The translations under genes were made by a program, and so were the position numbers. The notes under the pieces were generated by a model, which was not told the DNA's origin, did no database searches, and saw only the letters and a list, made by a program, of their open reading frames with translations. Shown here in pieces: positions 41,812 to 54,593 of a DNA stretch of 64,000 nucleotides; the stretch's first letter is position 1, and the number at the start of each line of letters is the position of its first letter. The stretch comes from Parastagonospora avenae f. sp. tritici 18332-5 (Eukaryota > Ascomycota > Dothideomycetes > Pleosporales > Phaeosphaeriaceae): the NCBI GenBank assembly GCA_022559985.1, contig JAFJTR010000008.1:496001-560000 (forward strand), given 5' to 3'.

Positions 41812-44800
41812 GGTTGAGGGTTGCGGGAAGGTGGGAAGTTGTGGAGAAGGAGTTTGTTTGCTCAAATAATGGCACGCGGCCAGCCGCAAGTGAGAGAACG
41901 GGACCCTGCAATCTTTCATCGCGGGAGCAGAGCAAACGCTCGTGGGCCTGGACTGCTACAACGAGCTTTGACAAGACGTACTCACCTCAACTAATGAAAC
42001 GTCGCTGCCATCGTCATTTCTTGTTTAGTAGCTCTCGAGTCAACACTGACGCTGCTATAATGTTCTCGTTGTGAATGTTCACAACGAAGAGACGTGTTTG
42101 AGAAAGTGAATAATCCAGCTTGCTCGAGGAAAATATGGGAGCATTTTACTTGACCTGGCGCCGAATCTCTCATGCTTATGTTCGCAAAGAAGTCTTTACG
42201 CTTATGAGTGTGTATAACATATCTTTTGGCAATGGGAGGAACGAAATTGCCGGCGGTTAGTAAATACCTGCAGTGTGTTATGGAAATATCAGTAGTAGGT
42301 TGTCTGTTGGACCAGGTCGATATCCTGCAGATGTGGGCATGATGACTGCTCATATACCCAGGAGCAGGTGTTTGCTGATGAATGTTATGGCAGCAAACTA
42401 ACATTGTAAAAGCACCTGATGTGGCAGTCCAGCTGGTAAGAAGAGCGTCTGGTCGTTCGTTGCAGAAGTGTCGATGAGCTCTGCCATACCAGAAGACACA
42501 GTAGCAAAAAGGCGCAGGTACGCGCAAGACCATAGTCCAGCACAATAAAGAAAAGCCAGGTCGAAACCCACAATAGTACACCACGCCTTACCCAACAACT
42601 CTCAACTAAACAGTCTCCACCACCTCAGCGATCGCAGTTCACTGCCCATGCGAAACGTATCTCCATTCGCCGCCCTACCTTTCGCCGATCACCGCGCGCG
42701 CGAACAGCTCACTTACCCCACTACTTTTCCCCCCCAGATTGAACACTCGTGTGACAAGATTAGACTCGGCCCCAGAAGAATTTTGGAAAAAAAAAGTTGG
42801 TTGCATCTCGGCGTTGTTAGTATGATCGGCATCACGATACTCGAAAGGGAATTTCGTCAGCCTCATAATTCTGCGGGATTACGTGTAGATCGCGTCGACG
42901 TGGCTTGAGGGGCATTTTGTACTCTCAACTTGTGCGTGTGGATAAAACGACTGTTCTGGTGTGTGCTTGTTGTGCGCGCATGGGTGTGGTCAGTGCCTGT
43001 TTTTATGAGTGTGATAATGCGAGGAGAACGTTAGCATTGTTATCTTTAGATAAACCTCCGATGCTTCCGGGGCGTAGGGAGTTGTCAAGACTGCTCGCCT
43101 TAATTGCTGGTGATGTTATGATATTATCGCTATGATGTCCTGCCGCCGGCTCGCAATTGTTGGCCTTTGTCCAATTGCAGCAAAGAGATATTGTGCAGCG
43201 TCTTGTGCCCAAGCTTCCATAGATTTGAATGAGCTTCGTGCATATCGTGAGGCGGGTGAGACTAGCCTAATGCGTTGGTGAAGCTGAAGACCGTGGTAGG
43301 ATCCGATACAGGCAATAGAGATAGGAGACGTCACTTGAACGGAGGAATAACCGGTAGTGCGAGCAACGATGCGAGATTGTTGGTAGCAAGCGCGAGGGAT
43401 CCTAGCATGGGTATGAGATCTGACTGTATTGCTTTTGTTATGCAACTCATTAATGCCCCGAGACTCGAGAGATGAGTATGCTGCCGGGGAGACATCGAAC
43501 GTCCTCCGTGCAGGATAATGGCTACCCAAAGGACACACCTTAGTCTAGCCTCATTCTGTTCCGCAAGCAATGTTCCTGCTGTGCCAGTCGCGACTGACAA
43601 CAGTCAACATATGGCAAATTAAGTCCTAGCAGATTGAATGTGCTCGTGAACCGATAGTACATTTACTCATCGTGACAGCTGGCTTGAATAGAGTTTGATC
43701 CGATTCCGAGCAAGACCGAGGTCTCAGAACTGCGTTCGCCTTGCTGCATATGCACTACGCAGGCTGCCTCGTGGGATATTCCGATAGGTTGCATGTAATC
43801 ACACTCGACGCGCGTGATGAACGACTGCTCCAGGCTGTACGAAAGATCCATCCATTATGAATCTTCCATCATGGTGAGGATCCGGTGAAGACTAAGCTTG
43901 CAGTCGATATGCTGGCCTTGAGGCAACGGTGATTGCCAGCTGTGCGTCTTGCTGGCATAGGGCAAGTCCCTGCAGTCATCAGGCACGCCCTGAATTATTC
44001 GCGCGGCCACTGCGGCATTACATGGCGATGCAAGAGTCCTTGGAAGTTTTGATCTTAACAGTCGAGTTCGCGATCATAGGCCCAATTAGCTAGAAACATC
44101 GTGGGGCGCATCCGGGTCCCGCAGCCAGATTCGCATTAACCGAGATGATGTTACGTCTAAGAAGCTCTGTAACAATTGGCTTTGTAAAGAGAATCGTGTT
44201 CGGCCTTTGTGATGTCGTGCCCCATTTCTGCGCAGGGCAAAGTTGCCAGGTGCGGATATGTTGGAACAAATCTTGGTCCTCTGGAACACGAAGTACTGCC
44301 GAAACGCGGCTCTTTTGCGCCGAAGTGACGCAACATCGTAGTAATCGGCTCACATGATCCCTCGCATTGCTTTGTTCGTGGCTATAGCCTAACAACTCAG
44401 TACCACCCATCAACTCCATGCACGGCGACCCATGCTTGACGTGTTGAAGACCACGCTCGCTGGGAGTCCCTTAATACATGCGGGGTAGTCCGGCATGCAA
44501 GCACCTCGAACACGGACTGCTGCATATGTGAGTCGGCCCACAATCTGGTTGTGTGGCGCGGCTTTTGGGCACTGAGCAGATGCCCGCGTCCGATAGGGAG
44601 ATGGAGAGAACGATGACGATCAACACCTCTTGGGAACGACGTCAGCGCGAATTCGCTCTGTCCGATCTGAGCCACGAGTAGACTGGTAACTTGGGCTCGA
44701 ATGGTGCAGCTGGGGCGTGTCCGGCTGCATGTGTAGCGATTTCTACAGCTCAGGCGAAAGAACATGCTTCGAAAGCCTCATTGCATCAGAGCGACCACGC

Positions 44801-45990
44801 CATCATCGAAACGATACGGCACGGGAGTGGAGATCTCACCTGGACAGAGTCGCCTGCTTCTTGCCGACCGCTGTCAGCTGTCAGTGCCGCTTTCCAGAAT
44901 GCCACGTTGTTTCGTGAAGATAATACAGGCTGGATGGGACCTTTCATTCGTCCTCCGCATCGCCCTCGTAATAACGTGGAAGCGAATAACCAGGAGACCC
45001 TTTCAGTCCTTTTTACCGGAGTATGATGCAAGGGTTATGAACCCGATGTGAAGCCGGCAAGCGGTAAGGAGATAGTGTACATACGTCCGTGAAACGTGGG
45101 ACGCCGTCAGGCACAAGTGCCTTATGTTTGTAGGCTGTTGGAAAGGATGTCCCTGCAAGTATCGAGATCCTTCGTAGGAATAGGACTAGGGACGCTAAAG
45201 AGCGGTGAACCGGATCTGGTGCTGTCTGGGAGTACCGGTACACCACAATCTCTCATTCCAGAATGTACCCATGAATTGCGACAAAGGTGTAAATAGTGCT
45301 TTGGGCGAAGATCGACATGGTTGTGAATTGCCAAGAAAAGTGCTTGCATTTGGGCGAGCGACCAGGTGAGCTGACGACCATCGCAACGGTTTGCATGGAA
45401 GAGATGAGACTACCGCACCCTGCTGCTGAGAAGAGTAGCGGTGGCAAAGAGATCGTCTTCCAGCTCCCGTAACACTTATATGTCGCAGTAGGGGAACTCA
45501 GACGTGGCTGATGCGCTGTTCCCATCGAGGCACGCTCGCCCTACAACAGAGCTTTGACGAATGCAGAGAGATACATCGCCTGATTAGAATATACAGGACA
45601 GTGCATGGCGTTGGGTAGGCGCGCTGTGGTGGAGATGCGCCTTTGATTCGTGGCGGTCGTACTGGCTGCACATGCGCCCGACGATCGTGGTTGGGCCGAC
45701 AGGATAGGGCGGAAATGAGGCGAGACGGCACCAGTGCATGCACGCCCAAGCGGGGCCTCCACGGCGGAGTATTCAGCGCTCATGCTTTTGCTCTCGTTGG
45801 TTGCCGGCTTAGTTATTGCAGTTTCAATGTGTCTTGTGTAAGAGAGGAGGCTGTCGGAACATATAAGGGTCGGTGCGCCCAAGCTCATCTTCAACCCATC
45901 AGAAGACGGCGTGAACCTAGAAAGCAACCAAGCTCACCATAGTCCTTCAATCACAATACCTGACACTGCATTAAGAATACACCGTCTGAA
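41812..45990. other. 4.2-kb gene-poor stretch
   Basis: Many short, mutually overlapping open frames on both strands, none recognisable or supported by splice signals. I see no terminal repeats, transposase motifs or tRNA. An ATATAAGG element near 45861 is probably the TATA box of the gene at 45991. The region may be old relic sequence. Confidence 0.45.
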
Positions 45991-46392
45991 ATGGCTTCCG
46001 CAAACTCGTACTTCGTCCCAGGATTTGGCATCTCGAGGACTGTAATTCAGAACGAGATTCGCTACCACTGTGGCCCTGACGCCATCGTTAGACCGTACAC
46101 CTTTCAAGTACGTCAGCACGATAAAGTCCTGCATGTGTGTTCGTGTCAGAGCTGACAAGGTCCCTAGGGTCGTGATGGCTTTCTCATCTCAACCATTGGC
46201 CCTCCATTGACAAAGGTATACCTCTGCGTTGTCGCCATTTGTATTTTCCTGTGCTCACTCTGATAGGCGCAAATCGATGACTTGAAAGAATCGTCCCGCG
46301 AGTACGAGGAGAAACAATCCCGAATATCCAACGAGTCGAGCGTCTTCGTCAACGCACCTATCCCCATCAACCAGCGGATACGCCGACCATGA
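45991..46392 (+). CDS. Small three-exon protein, 96 residues
   Basis: Exons 45991-46107, 46168-46215 and 46267-46392, with introns of 60 and 51 bp (donors GTACGT and GTATAC; acceptors CCCTAG and GATAG). All junctions are in phase 0. The product begins MASANSYFVPGFGISRTVIQ, continues NEIRYHCGPDAIVRPYTFQ and GRDGFLISTIGPPLTKAQID, has a charged helix DDLKESSREYEEKQSR and ends PIPINQRIRRP. It resembles a small protein recurrent in Dothideomycete genomes, often repeated in accessory regions; this is recalled family resemblance, not tested. A TATA-like ATATAAGG lies 130 bp upstream. Function unknown. Confidence 0.8.
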
Positions 46393-47290
46393 TCGACGGA
46401 TGAAACGTTGTCTTGCTTTTGAGCGGGTGGTTAAATCTTTTGCGAAGTTTTGCGCTATATCCTAACTCTTCACCACTTTATCGGACTTGCCTTCGCGATG
46501 TACAAGACCTGGCAGGAGGCATGAGCAGGTCTCGGATCGTTGACAGCAACGTGTTGTGTTCTTGCCGGACTGACATCCGGACTCACTGTATAGTTTAGCA
46601 CTTTTTCTTTTGGTGGTGTACTGAAGCTATTATTCTGTCTTCGATTTCGGTTTGGTACTTTCTCTTTCTAATTCCTGTTCGAGCTTGACTTGCGCAAATG
46701 AAGAAACTGCAAACTCATTATTCCTGTACTTCTGCCACGTACTGATAATGTTCTTTTGGCTGATTTGCCGTCTGCGTCACCTTTTGCTGGTTGATCGTGT
46801 TATTGACAAGTGGATTGGTGACGTGTATTTTTCCCAGCGGACTTTTGGCCGAACTTCTGCTGAAAGCATGAAGATGCGACGTCTGCAGAGTGGATGAGGC
46901 TTGTGGTGCGGCTGCGACGCTTCGACTTAGGGACGATCGGGCGGTGATTGGGCTCGGTTTTTAGTCAGCTCATCGGTCAACACCAGACATGTCACATGTT
47001 TCATAACTGCGGACAAGAACAGGTCTTGAGATACAGGTGGTGTTCAAGCCGAAAGGCTACAGGGGATCAAGTGTACAATGACCGTTGCTGTGCGAGCAAG
47101 CTGCAAGTTCACGAAACAAAGACATGTGGTGATTTGTGCCTTCCCGCAATTTGAGATGCGAGCACAGCGAGCACAGCACCTTTCGTGTACAACCCCAGCT
47201 ACCTCCCCTCCTAATTCAACCACCGCACTGTTCTCTTCCAAATCCCTTCTCACAAGGCTGCCTACCCTAAAGCCCCCGACGAAGACCCGC
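46393..47290. other. Intergenic
   Basis: 900 bp, partly AT-rich in its left half. No gene or repeat is recognised. Confidence 0.4.
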
Positions 47291-47638
47291 ATGCCGGGAA
47301 TCAAGATTCCGCACCCACAGTCGCCGTCGAATTCTCCATATGGAAATTCCCACGATCATTGCATCACAGCCTCGAGAAACAGCACCGCCATGCGGTCATT
47401 GCTCGCAGCCCACCCAACCCGAGCAGTCGGCGACAACCAACATAACACATCGCACAGGCAGTCAATTACGGCGCATTGGTCGCAAATCTCCACCGCGCCG
47501 CCATCCTTCGGACCGTGGTTACACAGACAGTGGACACGATCTCGAGGCACGGGTGATCTGACCGAGCGAACCAAGCCGGCGGGTAAAAGTAGGCTGTGTG
47601 GTTCGCTGGATCGGCGCAGGGCTGCTGGGGGGACTTGA
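47291..47638 (+). CDS. Doubtful hypothetical protein
   Basis: An open frame starting MPGIKIPHPQSPSNSPYGNS, 115 residues, rich in Ser, Thr and Arg. An overlapping open frame on the other strand is equally long. No promoter, splice or domain support. Kept only as a possibility. Confidence 0.2.
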   Translation: MPGIKIPHPQSPSNSPYGNSHDHCITASRNSTAMRSLLAAHPTRAVGDNQHNTSHRQSITAHWSQISTAPPSFGPWLHRQWTRSRGTGDLTERTKPAGKSRLCGSLDRRRAAGGT

Positions 47639-49749
47639 CCGAGTACACGATTCAGGGAACAAGCAAAAACAAAAAGACAGACATTGTGTGGTATGATGAT
47701 GTTTGGATTGTCTCGGGAATTTTTCATTCCCTGATGGAGATGGAAGAGTGAAGTGCGCCTTTGCGATGGGGTAGTTCAAGGCAATTCCAACGATGTATTG
47801 GAGGGTGGGTGGGTTGGCGATGCGATACGAGCGCACGCACGCCGCTGCCTGGACGCCGACCTGTGCGGGGACGGTACTGTGATATTTGGAAACATGCCTG
47901 GGGAGATCATCTAGATACCCATGTAAGGAGAAGATGCAGCTGCAGCTATGTTTACCTGTAATCTGGAAATGATGCCATGATGGCAAGGGTATTGTGCGGG
48001 GCTCGAGGGCAACTTCTGTAATTACCTACAGTCCCTTTTAGGCATACACGGCGCGGTGAAAAAAAGGTACCAGTGTAGACGTCAAAGGACCGGGCGAAAT
48101 GTTGGCATCTTGTTGGCCTGGTAGCTTTGCGTAGTATCATTGGCAATGTGGGGATCCTTTCATGTTAACAAGTTACTTTGGTGTAGGTGTTTTGCATCTT
48201 CTTTGTTCGATTGAAAGCAGCTTTGGCTGCCGACACCGTCTCTTAGAGCACAGAATGCAGGCGGTGCCATTGGTTCCCAACGGTTGATCCGAAACTTAGA
48301 TACGCTGGTCCGGCATGATTGGTGCTCGTGATGGGGTATTTGGACGCATGCGGCGCCTGAGACGGCTGGCAGAGAAGACTTTGCTGCCTTTGGTCTCGAC
48401 TGGTCCACTGCGGCGGTACCTGGAGTAGCAAATGCTAAGCTTTTCGATGCGCTAGTTAATCCCGGTCGCTGTTGCACCCCAAAAAGCAATTGGCAGCAGG
48501 GGGCTGCGATCTTGGAGGCGAGCTGAAATCGTGCACGCCGGAAAATGTGGCGCTTCCAAGACTACGTAGTGTTGATAAGGTATTGACGTGTACAAGAGGT
48601 AGAAAATTGAGTTTACGGCTTCGATAGCCGGTGTTGAGTGGATCTTCGAGGGGCATTGTTGCAGACGTCTTTGAAGCAAGGCTAGCAAGAATGGAAGCAC
48701 CGCTTGCTGCAGCTGCAAACAGGAGAATTACCTGCCAGCCTTGCGTTACAGCGCGCTGAAGGAATTCGCGCACGGGCAGCGAGATCGTTCCTTGTGATCC
48801 TTTAGTCTGCATGTACCCCTGCACGCACTCAGGAACGCGAAGCCGGCCTCAGCTTCTGCTCGCGTGCCAAGGCGACAGCATTGATCTTCCCGCTGTCAAC
48901 TGTGACTTGCCAGGGAACGTGACTGCGAGTATTTCGCCGTATTAGCAGCGGGAACGCCCCATCACCGCAGATGCCTGTCAGGGCGACCACTGTGCTGGCA
49001 TCGAGATCGTGTTGGTGTGATGATCATAGATCGCAAAGCCCGAGATGCAATCTGGGCTTGCTTTTTGGAGATCATATCGTGAAATGATCCTGTGATACGT
49101 CACACACAAGATCCACTTTCATCTACCATTGTCTCAGACACCTGCAGTCGTGCGCAACGGTAGAGCTCGGGGGAGAAGACGGTGAAGATAGTTGACACCA
49201 CCGCATGCGGCTGGGGCGTCGGCCAAAGAAACAAATGCGTATGTTCGGCATGCGCGACCACGTTTCGCGACGAGGTGCGTGCTAGTCAAGCGTAATCGTC
49301 TGCCCCTGAAGAACTGCCATGATTGGCTCCGTGGCCCAAATCAGCTTCTGTAGAGGGGTGAGCGGGGGTGGGCAGCCAGCCACAAGCCTTCACGCTCGGA
49401 CGCACTCTGGGACCTGAAGATCCGGCTTAGGATGCGGGTCAGTGATGCGAAATAGCAGGGTTTGTACCACGCTTTCGGTTTCTATTGCGAACATGATCCT
49501 AGTCGCTGGCGGCGCCATGTCGTTCATCCCGATCTAAGTGACCGGTTGCCGGGACGCGATGCGTTTCCACCACTTTATATAAGTCTAGCTGAAGTGCTCC
49601 CGTACTATCAGCACTCACTAGCACTCTCACCATCATCACCTACCCCGCAATTGGAGAACCAAACGCCATACTCAAGTACAACCTCGAATCAGACCTCATC
49701 GAGCCTCATCAAGTCACATCGACACTTCCCCCGTTCAAAACAATCAGCC
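47639..49749. promoter_or_regulatory. Intergenic stretch ending in the promoter of the 49750 gene
   Basis: 2.1 kb without a supported gene. TTATATAAG at about 49574 lies some 175 bp before the next ATG and is its likely TATA box. Confidence 0.4.
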
Positions 49750-50288
49750 ATGTGTCAAAACCTCGAATTCAAGACGCAATCAGCCGAATTGGCTTCAGGA
49801 CTCCGTCTCACGGAGGAGAACCTGCGTCTGCACAGCGCGGTGAACAAGAAGGTATGCGAGCAAACCAGCCCATTCTGTTTCCCGGCCTAACATTCTCATA
49901 GATGCCACCGCGAATCATGTTGCAGAACCACCAGCTCGCAGAGAAGGAGTTCCACTACCACTTCAACATGGACTACGAGGAGTCAGAAGATGGCGACCTA
50001 ATTGCAATGCACGATCTGGCACTCCGACAGGCAGTCTCTCTGGAGGCGCTCCAAGCATACGGCGGGTGCTTTGTCTCTGGCTTCCTCGCTATGCAGGAGA
50101 CGCCGCCATGGGCATCATCGCCGACTGCCACAACCTTCTCGGGCACGTCATCAACCAGCACTGGCAGCCCGCGGCCAGACTCGCAGACGCTGAGCCGCGA
50201 GGACCTCCGTGACCTGAGCGGAAAATCAAAGAAGAGTTGGAAAGGGCTGAAGAAAATCCGAAGCATCGCCCGCCTGTCGAAGAACTGA
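49750..50288 (+). CDS. Small two-exon hypothetical protein, 162 residues
   Basis: Exons 49750-49851 and 49902-50288; the 50-bp intron has donor GTATGC, a CCTAAC branch and acceptor CATAG. It reads MCQNLEFKTQSAELASGLRL, a helical leucine-rich start. Then come the acidic FNMDYEESEDGDLIAMHDLA, a Ser/Thr/Pro-rich low-complexity region (TATTFSGTSSTSTGSPRP) and a basic tail KSKKSWKGLKKIRSIARL. The tail looks like a nuclear-localisation or membrane-binding segment. A good TATA box suggests strong or induced expression. No family recognised. Confidence 0.6.
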
Positions 50289-51560
50289 GCCTTACTAGGG
50301 CATAGAGAAGAGATTTGTTTCGAAATTGGGTATTATTTAGCGTAGGCGTTTGGGTCTGAAACCTGTTGAAAAGCATCGCGAACACCATCTCCTTTGTCAT
50401 CTCTTTTGTCACGAAGTCCACGACGACACGGCCTAAAGCATCTTCGCGTAATGTATACTAGCAGCTATCACGGCCGTACAGCTCTCTGAATAGCGTCACA
50501 TTGTCAAATACTGGGTATCACCTGATCGAATGTGCCTCCTCCAGTTGTCGTCGTGAACAATAAGAAGTACGACAAGTATAAGCGTACCTTGCTTCGACTA
50601 GCACGATGTCAGCACTGTACCTCCGACGCCGAATATCGGACTGGCGTGCATAGTCGCTACGAGTGTCGCTCATCCTCGGACGCATGATGTGCCTGTCATC
50701 GGTGAGTATTCTCGCTTCGGTCACGATGTGGTTCGCGGGGAGGTTTGAGACAGCGAGCGGCTCTCAGCGTGGAGTGGGGGTCCACGGGTTGCTGACAAGC
50801 TGCAGCATGTGACGTGTAGCCAGCCAGTCAGCGCGCGTCAATTGTGCGCAGGTGCATCGCAAAGATGCGCATGATCCGGGGTCAAAGCGAGAAGGAACAG
50901 TCAGCTCATTGTGCGATTGAAGCGCGACGACTTGTGCTGCGAAGACGACACTTGGGCATGCAATCGAGGCGATGGGCGAAGGATGAATTGAAGGAAAAGT
51001 AGTGGGCGGTGACGTATGAAGTGGGCCCGCGGCTTTCAGCAGTCGCGCTGTGAAGGCAGGCGCAACACAGACACACGAGACGCTTCGCGGGCACCAGACC
51101 AGCATCGCCGCTTGCATTTGCATTATTTCGCAGCTGCAGAAAACTCACCGCCTGTCGCTGCTGCCTGCAATGCGTCGCCCCGACTTCCTGTCCATTCCGT
51201 CGGTGGACCTGCCGGCTTCGTCTGCAAGAAAAGTGCAGAGTGCACTTCTTCAAACTTCTGCGGGCCCCATGATCCCTTGGCTATAGCTTCACCTACCTCT
51301 ATTGCCTACACCACCCTACTCGTTCTCCCAGTATAGTCTGTCGTTGCGCCACCTGTTCCAACATTGAATTCTAGCATCCAAGCATCCTCAAACACTGCGA
51401 CGTGGGTCCCACTGCTGCCCCCACCTCGGCGGGTCTGAGCCAGCTAACTTCGTCACAGTACCAGTACCTAGGCCATATCTTCAGCACCCACAACCTCCCA
51501 CCACCACTTTTCACGGCCAGCACTGCTCCATTGCTGCCCAAGTCCTGCCGCCCCCGTAGC
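50289..51560. other. Intergenic, trehalase promoter
   Basis: 1.27 kb. Overlapping frames on both strands are not recognisable. It should contain the trehalase promoter, but I cannot point to a convincing stress-response element cluster. Confidence 0.4.
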
Positions 51561-53950
51561 ATGAGCTCGCAACCTTTGAAGACCCGTCGAACTTCGTCAG
51601 TTCAGGATCCCCTTGCGCACCCCCATGTGTACTACGGCGAAAGCCACTCGCGCAAGCACAACCGTGCAAGGACGTACTCTGCCGTAGGTTCTCTGCGGCC
51701 GCGCTCAATGGTTTCTCCGCTGACACACTGCAGAATGTAGACCGCTCTGGCCGCAATGCACCCCTTTCAGAGGGCGTGTCTGCTGGGCGCCGTATCAGTC
51801 ACGGTACGTACCAAGCGTCACAGAGCACTTGCAAGAGCTTGAAAGCTGACTGCTGCAGATGAGGTGTCCATGCAGCCGCGTCGCTTCCTGATTCAGGTCG
51901 ACGACACCCTACAGACGCTCCTCTCCCGTGAGGATCTGGACGAGAACTACCAGATCACCATAGATGACAAAGGACCAAAAGTACTTCACCCGGCGACTTG
52001 AAGCGTGACATGCTGACATGTACAGGTCCTTTCACTCGGAACCCTCGCATCCAATGCACACAACAAGTTCGACGTCCGCGGCACCTATATGCTCTCCAAC
52101 CTGCTCCAGGAGCTCACCCTCGCAAAAGACTATGGCCGCAAGACCATTGTGCTTGACGAAGCTCGCCTCAACGAGAACCCCGTGAACCGCCTTCAGCGAC
52201 TCATACAATATTCCTTCTGGGATGGCCTCACCCGCCGCATTGATGGCTCGAATATTGCAAAGGTCGGGCGGGACCCGAAGGACTGGACTAAGGACCCGCG
52301 TCCCCGCATATACATTCCACAGGGTGCACCCGAACAGTACGAGTACTACACCCGCATCGCCCGAGAGCATCCCGACATGCGCCTCGATGTGCAATGGCTG
52401 GCCAAGGACTGTGACAGCCCCGAATACGTGCGCGACCTGAACAAGGCGCCCGGACTGCTGGCCATTGCCATGGAGGAGTGGATTGATCCTGTCACCAAGA
52501 AGAAGGACCTACGCGGACTTCCATTCGTGGTTCCTGGCGGCCGCTTCAACGAGCTGTACGGCTGGGACAGCTACATGGAGTCGCTTGGCCTGCTCATCAA
52601 CGACCGCGTGGACCTGGTGAAGCCAATGGTCCAACACTTCTGTTTCTGCATCAAGCACTACAACAAGATTCTGAACGCCAACCGTACCTACTACCTTTGT
52701 CGTTCGCAGCCACCCTTCCTAACCGACATGGCACTGCGCGTCTACGAACGCATCAAGCACGAGCCCGGGTCGCTGGAATTCTTGCGCGAGTCCATACTTG
52801 CCGCTATCAAAGAATACAACTCTGTCTGGATGGCTGCTCCACGTCTGGATCCTGTTACTGGTCTGACACGGTACCGTCCGGGCGGTCTCGGTGTACCGCC
52901 CGAAACAGAAGCCAGCCATTTCGAGCACGTGCTCAGGCCATACTACACCAAGCATGGCATGACTTTTGAAGAGTTCGTTGATGCGTACAACAGCCAGCGT
53001 GTCAAGGAGCCAGAGCTAGATGCCTACTTCCTCCACGATCGTGCAGTACGCGAATCTGGTCACGACACTTCTTATCGACTTGAGAACGTCGCGGCGGACC
53101 TGGCAGTTGTAGATGTCAATGCACTTTTGTACAAGTACGAGGTCGATATCGGTCGCTGTATTCGCAATCACTTCGGAGATCGTCTCGAAATCCCCGCAGA
53201 GTTCTGTGCTGGGAACATGAAGCCTGGCCAGATTGAGACATCTGCCAGCTGGGAACGTCGCGCTAGGAAACGGCGTACTCAGGTTGACAAGTATCTCTGG
53301 GACGAGGAGGCTGGTATGTACTTTGACTATAACACCGTCAAGCAGGAGCGGACCGGCTACGAAAGTGCAACAACCTTCTGGCCCATGTGGTCCGGTCTAG
53401 CTACTCCTCGACAGGCTAGCATACTTGTCGAGAAGGCATTGCCGAAGCTCGAGGTTTTCGGTGGCCTGGTCTCTGGTTCTGAAAAGTCCCGCGGCCAAGT
53501 CACTCTCGAGCGTCCCAACCGACAATGGGATTATCCTTTTGGCTGGGCACCACAACAGATCCTTGCATGGGTCGGAATGCAACGATACGGATACGATGCT
53601 GAGGCACAGCGACTGGCTTATCGATGGCTGTTCATGGTTACCAAGGCTTTTGTTGACTTCAACGGTGTTGTCGTGGAAAAGTACGATGTCACCAGGAAGG
53701 TCGATCCTCACAAGGTTGAGGCCGAGTATGGTAACCAAGGCAGCGACTTCAAGGGCGTGCCACGCGAAGGGTGAGTCTACTACCTTGCTTCTTGAACTGT
53801 TCGTGACTTACGTTTTATAGATTCGGCTGGGTCAACGCAAGTTATATCTACGGCCTCACGCTTCTCAGCGCCCATCAGCGTCGCGCGTTGGGCGCTTTGA
53901 CCGACTATGATAGCTACGAGAGAGCGGTGTCTGATCTCGGCATGGCCTAA
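51561..53950 (+). CDS. NTH1: Neutral trehalase
   Basis: Five exons: 51561-51683, 51734-51803, 51859-51980, 52026-53770 and 53821-53950, giving 729 residues. Introns are 50, 55, 45 and 50 bp. Both trehalase signatures are present: PGGRFNELYGWDSYM and QWDYPFGWAP. The N-terminal regulatory tail carries PKA-type sites (RRTSS; RRISH across exon 2-3). It also has the EF-hand-like calcium loop LDENYQITIDDKGPK typical of cytosolic neutral trehalases, which in yeast are activated by PKA phosphorylation, 14-3-3 binding and calcium. It hydrolyses intracellular trehalose to glucose during germination and stress recovery. VLSLGTLASNAHNKFDVRGT and TYMLSNLLQELTLAKDYGRK are hallmark family stretches. Confidence 0.97.
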
Positions 53951-54593
53951 AGCCCGCTATTTTGCACTTGTATCAATCACGACTTCTCGGCATGCATTCA
54001 GGTCGGACGCTAGATCTGGGCTTCTGCATTTTAGCGAGTCAATGAATCATCAACTTGTTTAGTGGCGCAATGTAAAAAGATGCGCCTCCGTTTGGGAAGT
54101 TTGTTCGGAGTGTTCGCGGTTTTGACATGAGATGCCTTGGGTGGAAATCTGGGAATCTGGGGTTTTTCGGTATGGCTTAGGCTTGCATTATGATCAATAC
54201 AAGATATTAATACTCCAAGGGTGAACCACCGCGATGTCCCTGCATTCCATGACTTGCATTGCCGGCAGTCGATGAAGTTGCAGCAGTATCGATTCCAGCT
54301 GCAAGGGAGTGACCTAAACTAAGCCAACGTGAATTGTGACAAAAGAGGAGGCACGATTTGAATGCGGAAGGATATGTGGCCTTCACTCGTGCGAGCCCGG
54401 AATTCCAAAAGCGACAGCTTATCCAGCAGGATGCATCGAATCGGTGAAACGTGGCGTTGCTTGCAACTGCCAGCTTCTGAGATCCTCGCACTTGAATGGA
54501 GAGGAGCATAAAAGCGTTCGATGGATCTCGCTCAACCTTACTACTTACCTTCGTCGTCTGCTGCAAGCACTTACTACTCCGCAAAGCACTACA
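53951..54593. promoter_or_regulatory. Intergenic, with TATA-like element for the 54594 gene
   Basis: GCATAAAAGC near 54507 lies about 85 bp before the next ATG. The reading frame also extends upstream to 54336, but the TATA position argues for the later start. Confidence 0.4.

Noticed and set aside
41812..45990. Searched as a possible transposon because it is gene-poor
   Set aside because: No terminal repeats, transposase or reverse-transcriptase motifs, or strong AT bias could be seen.
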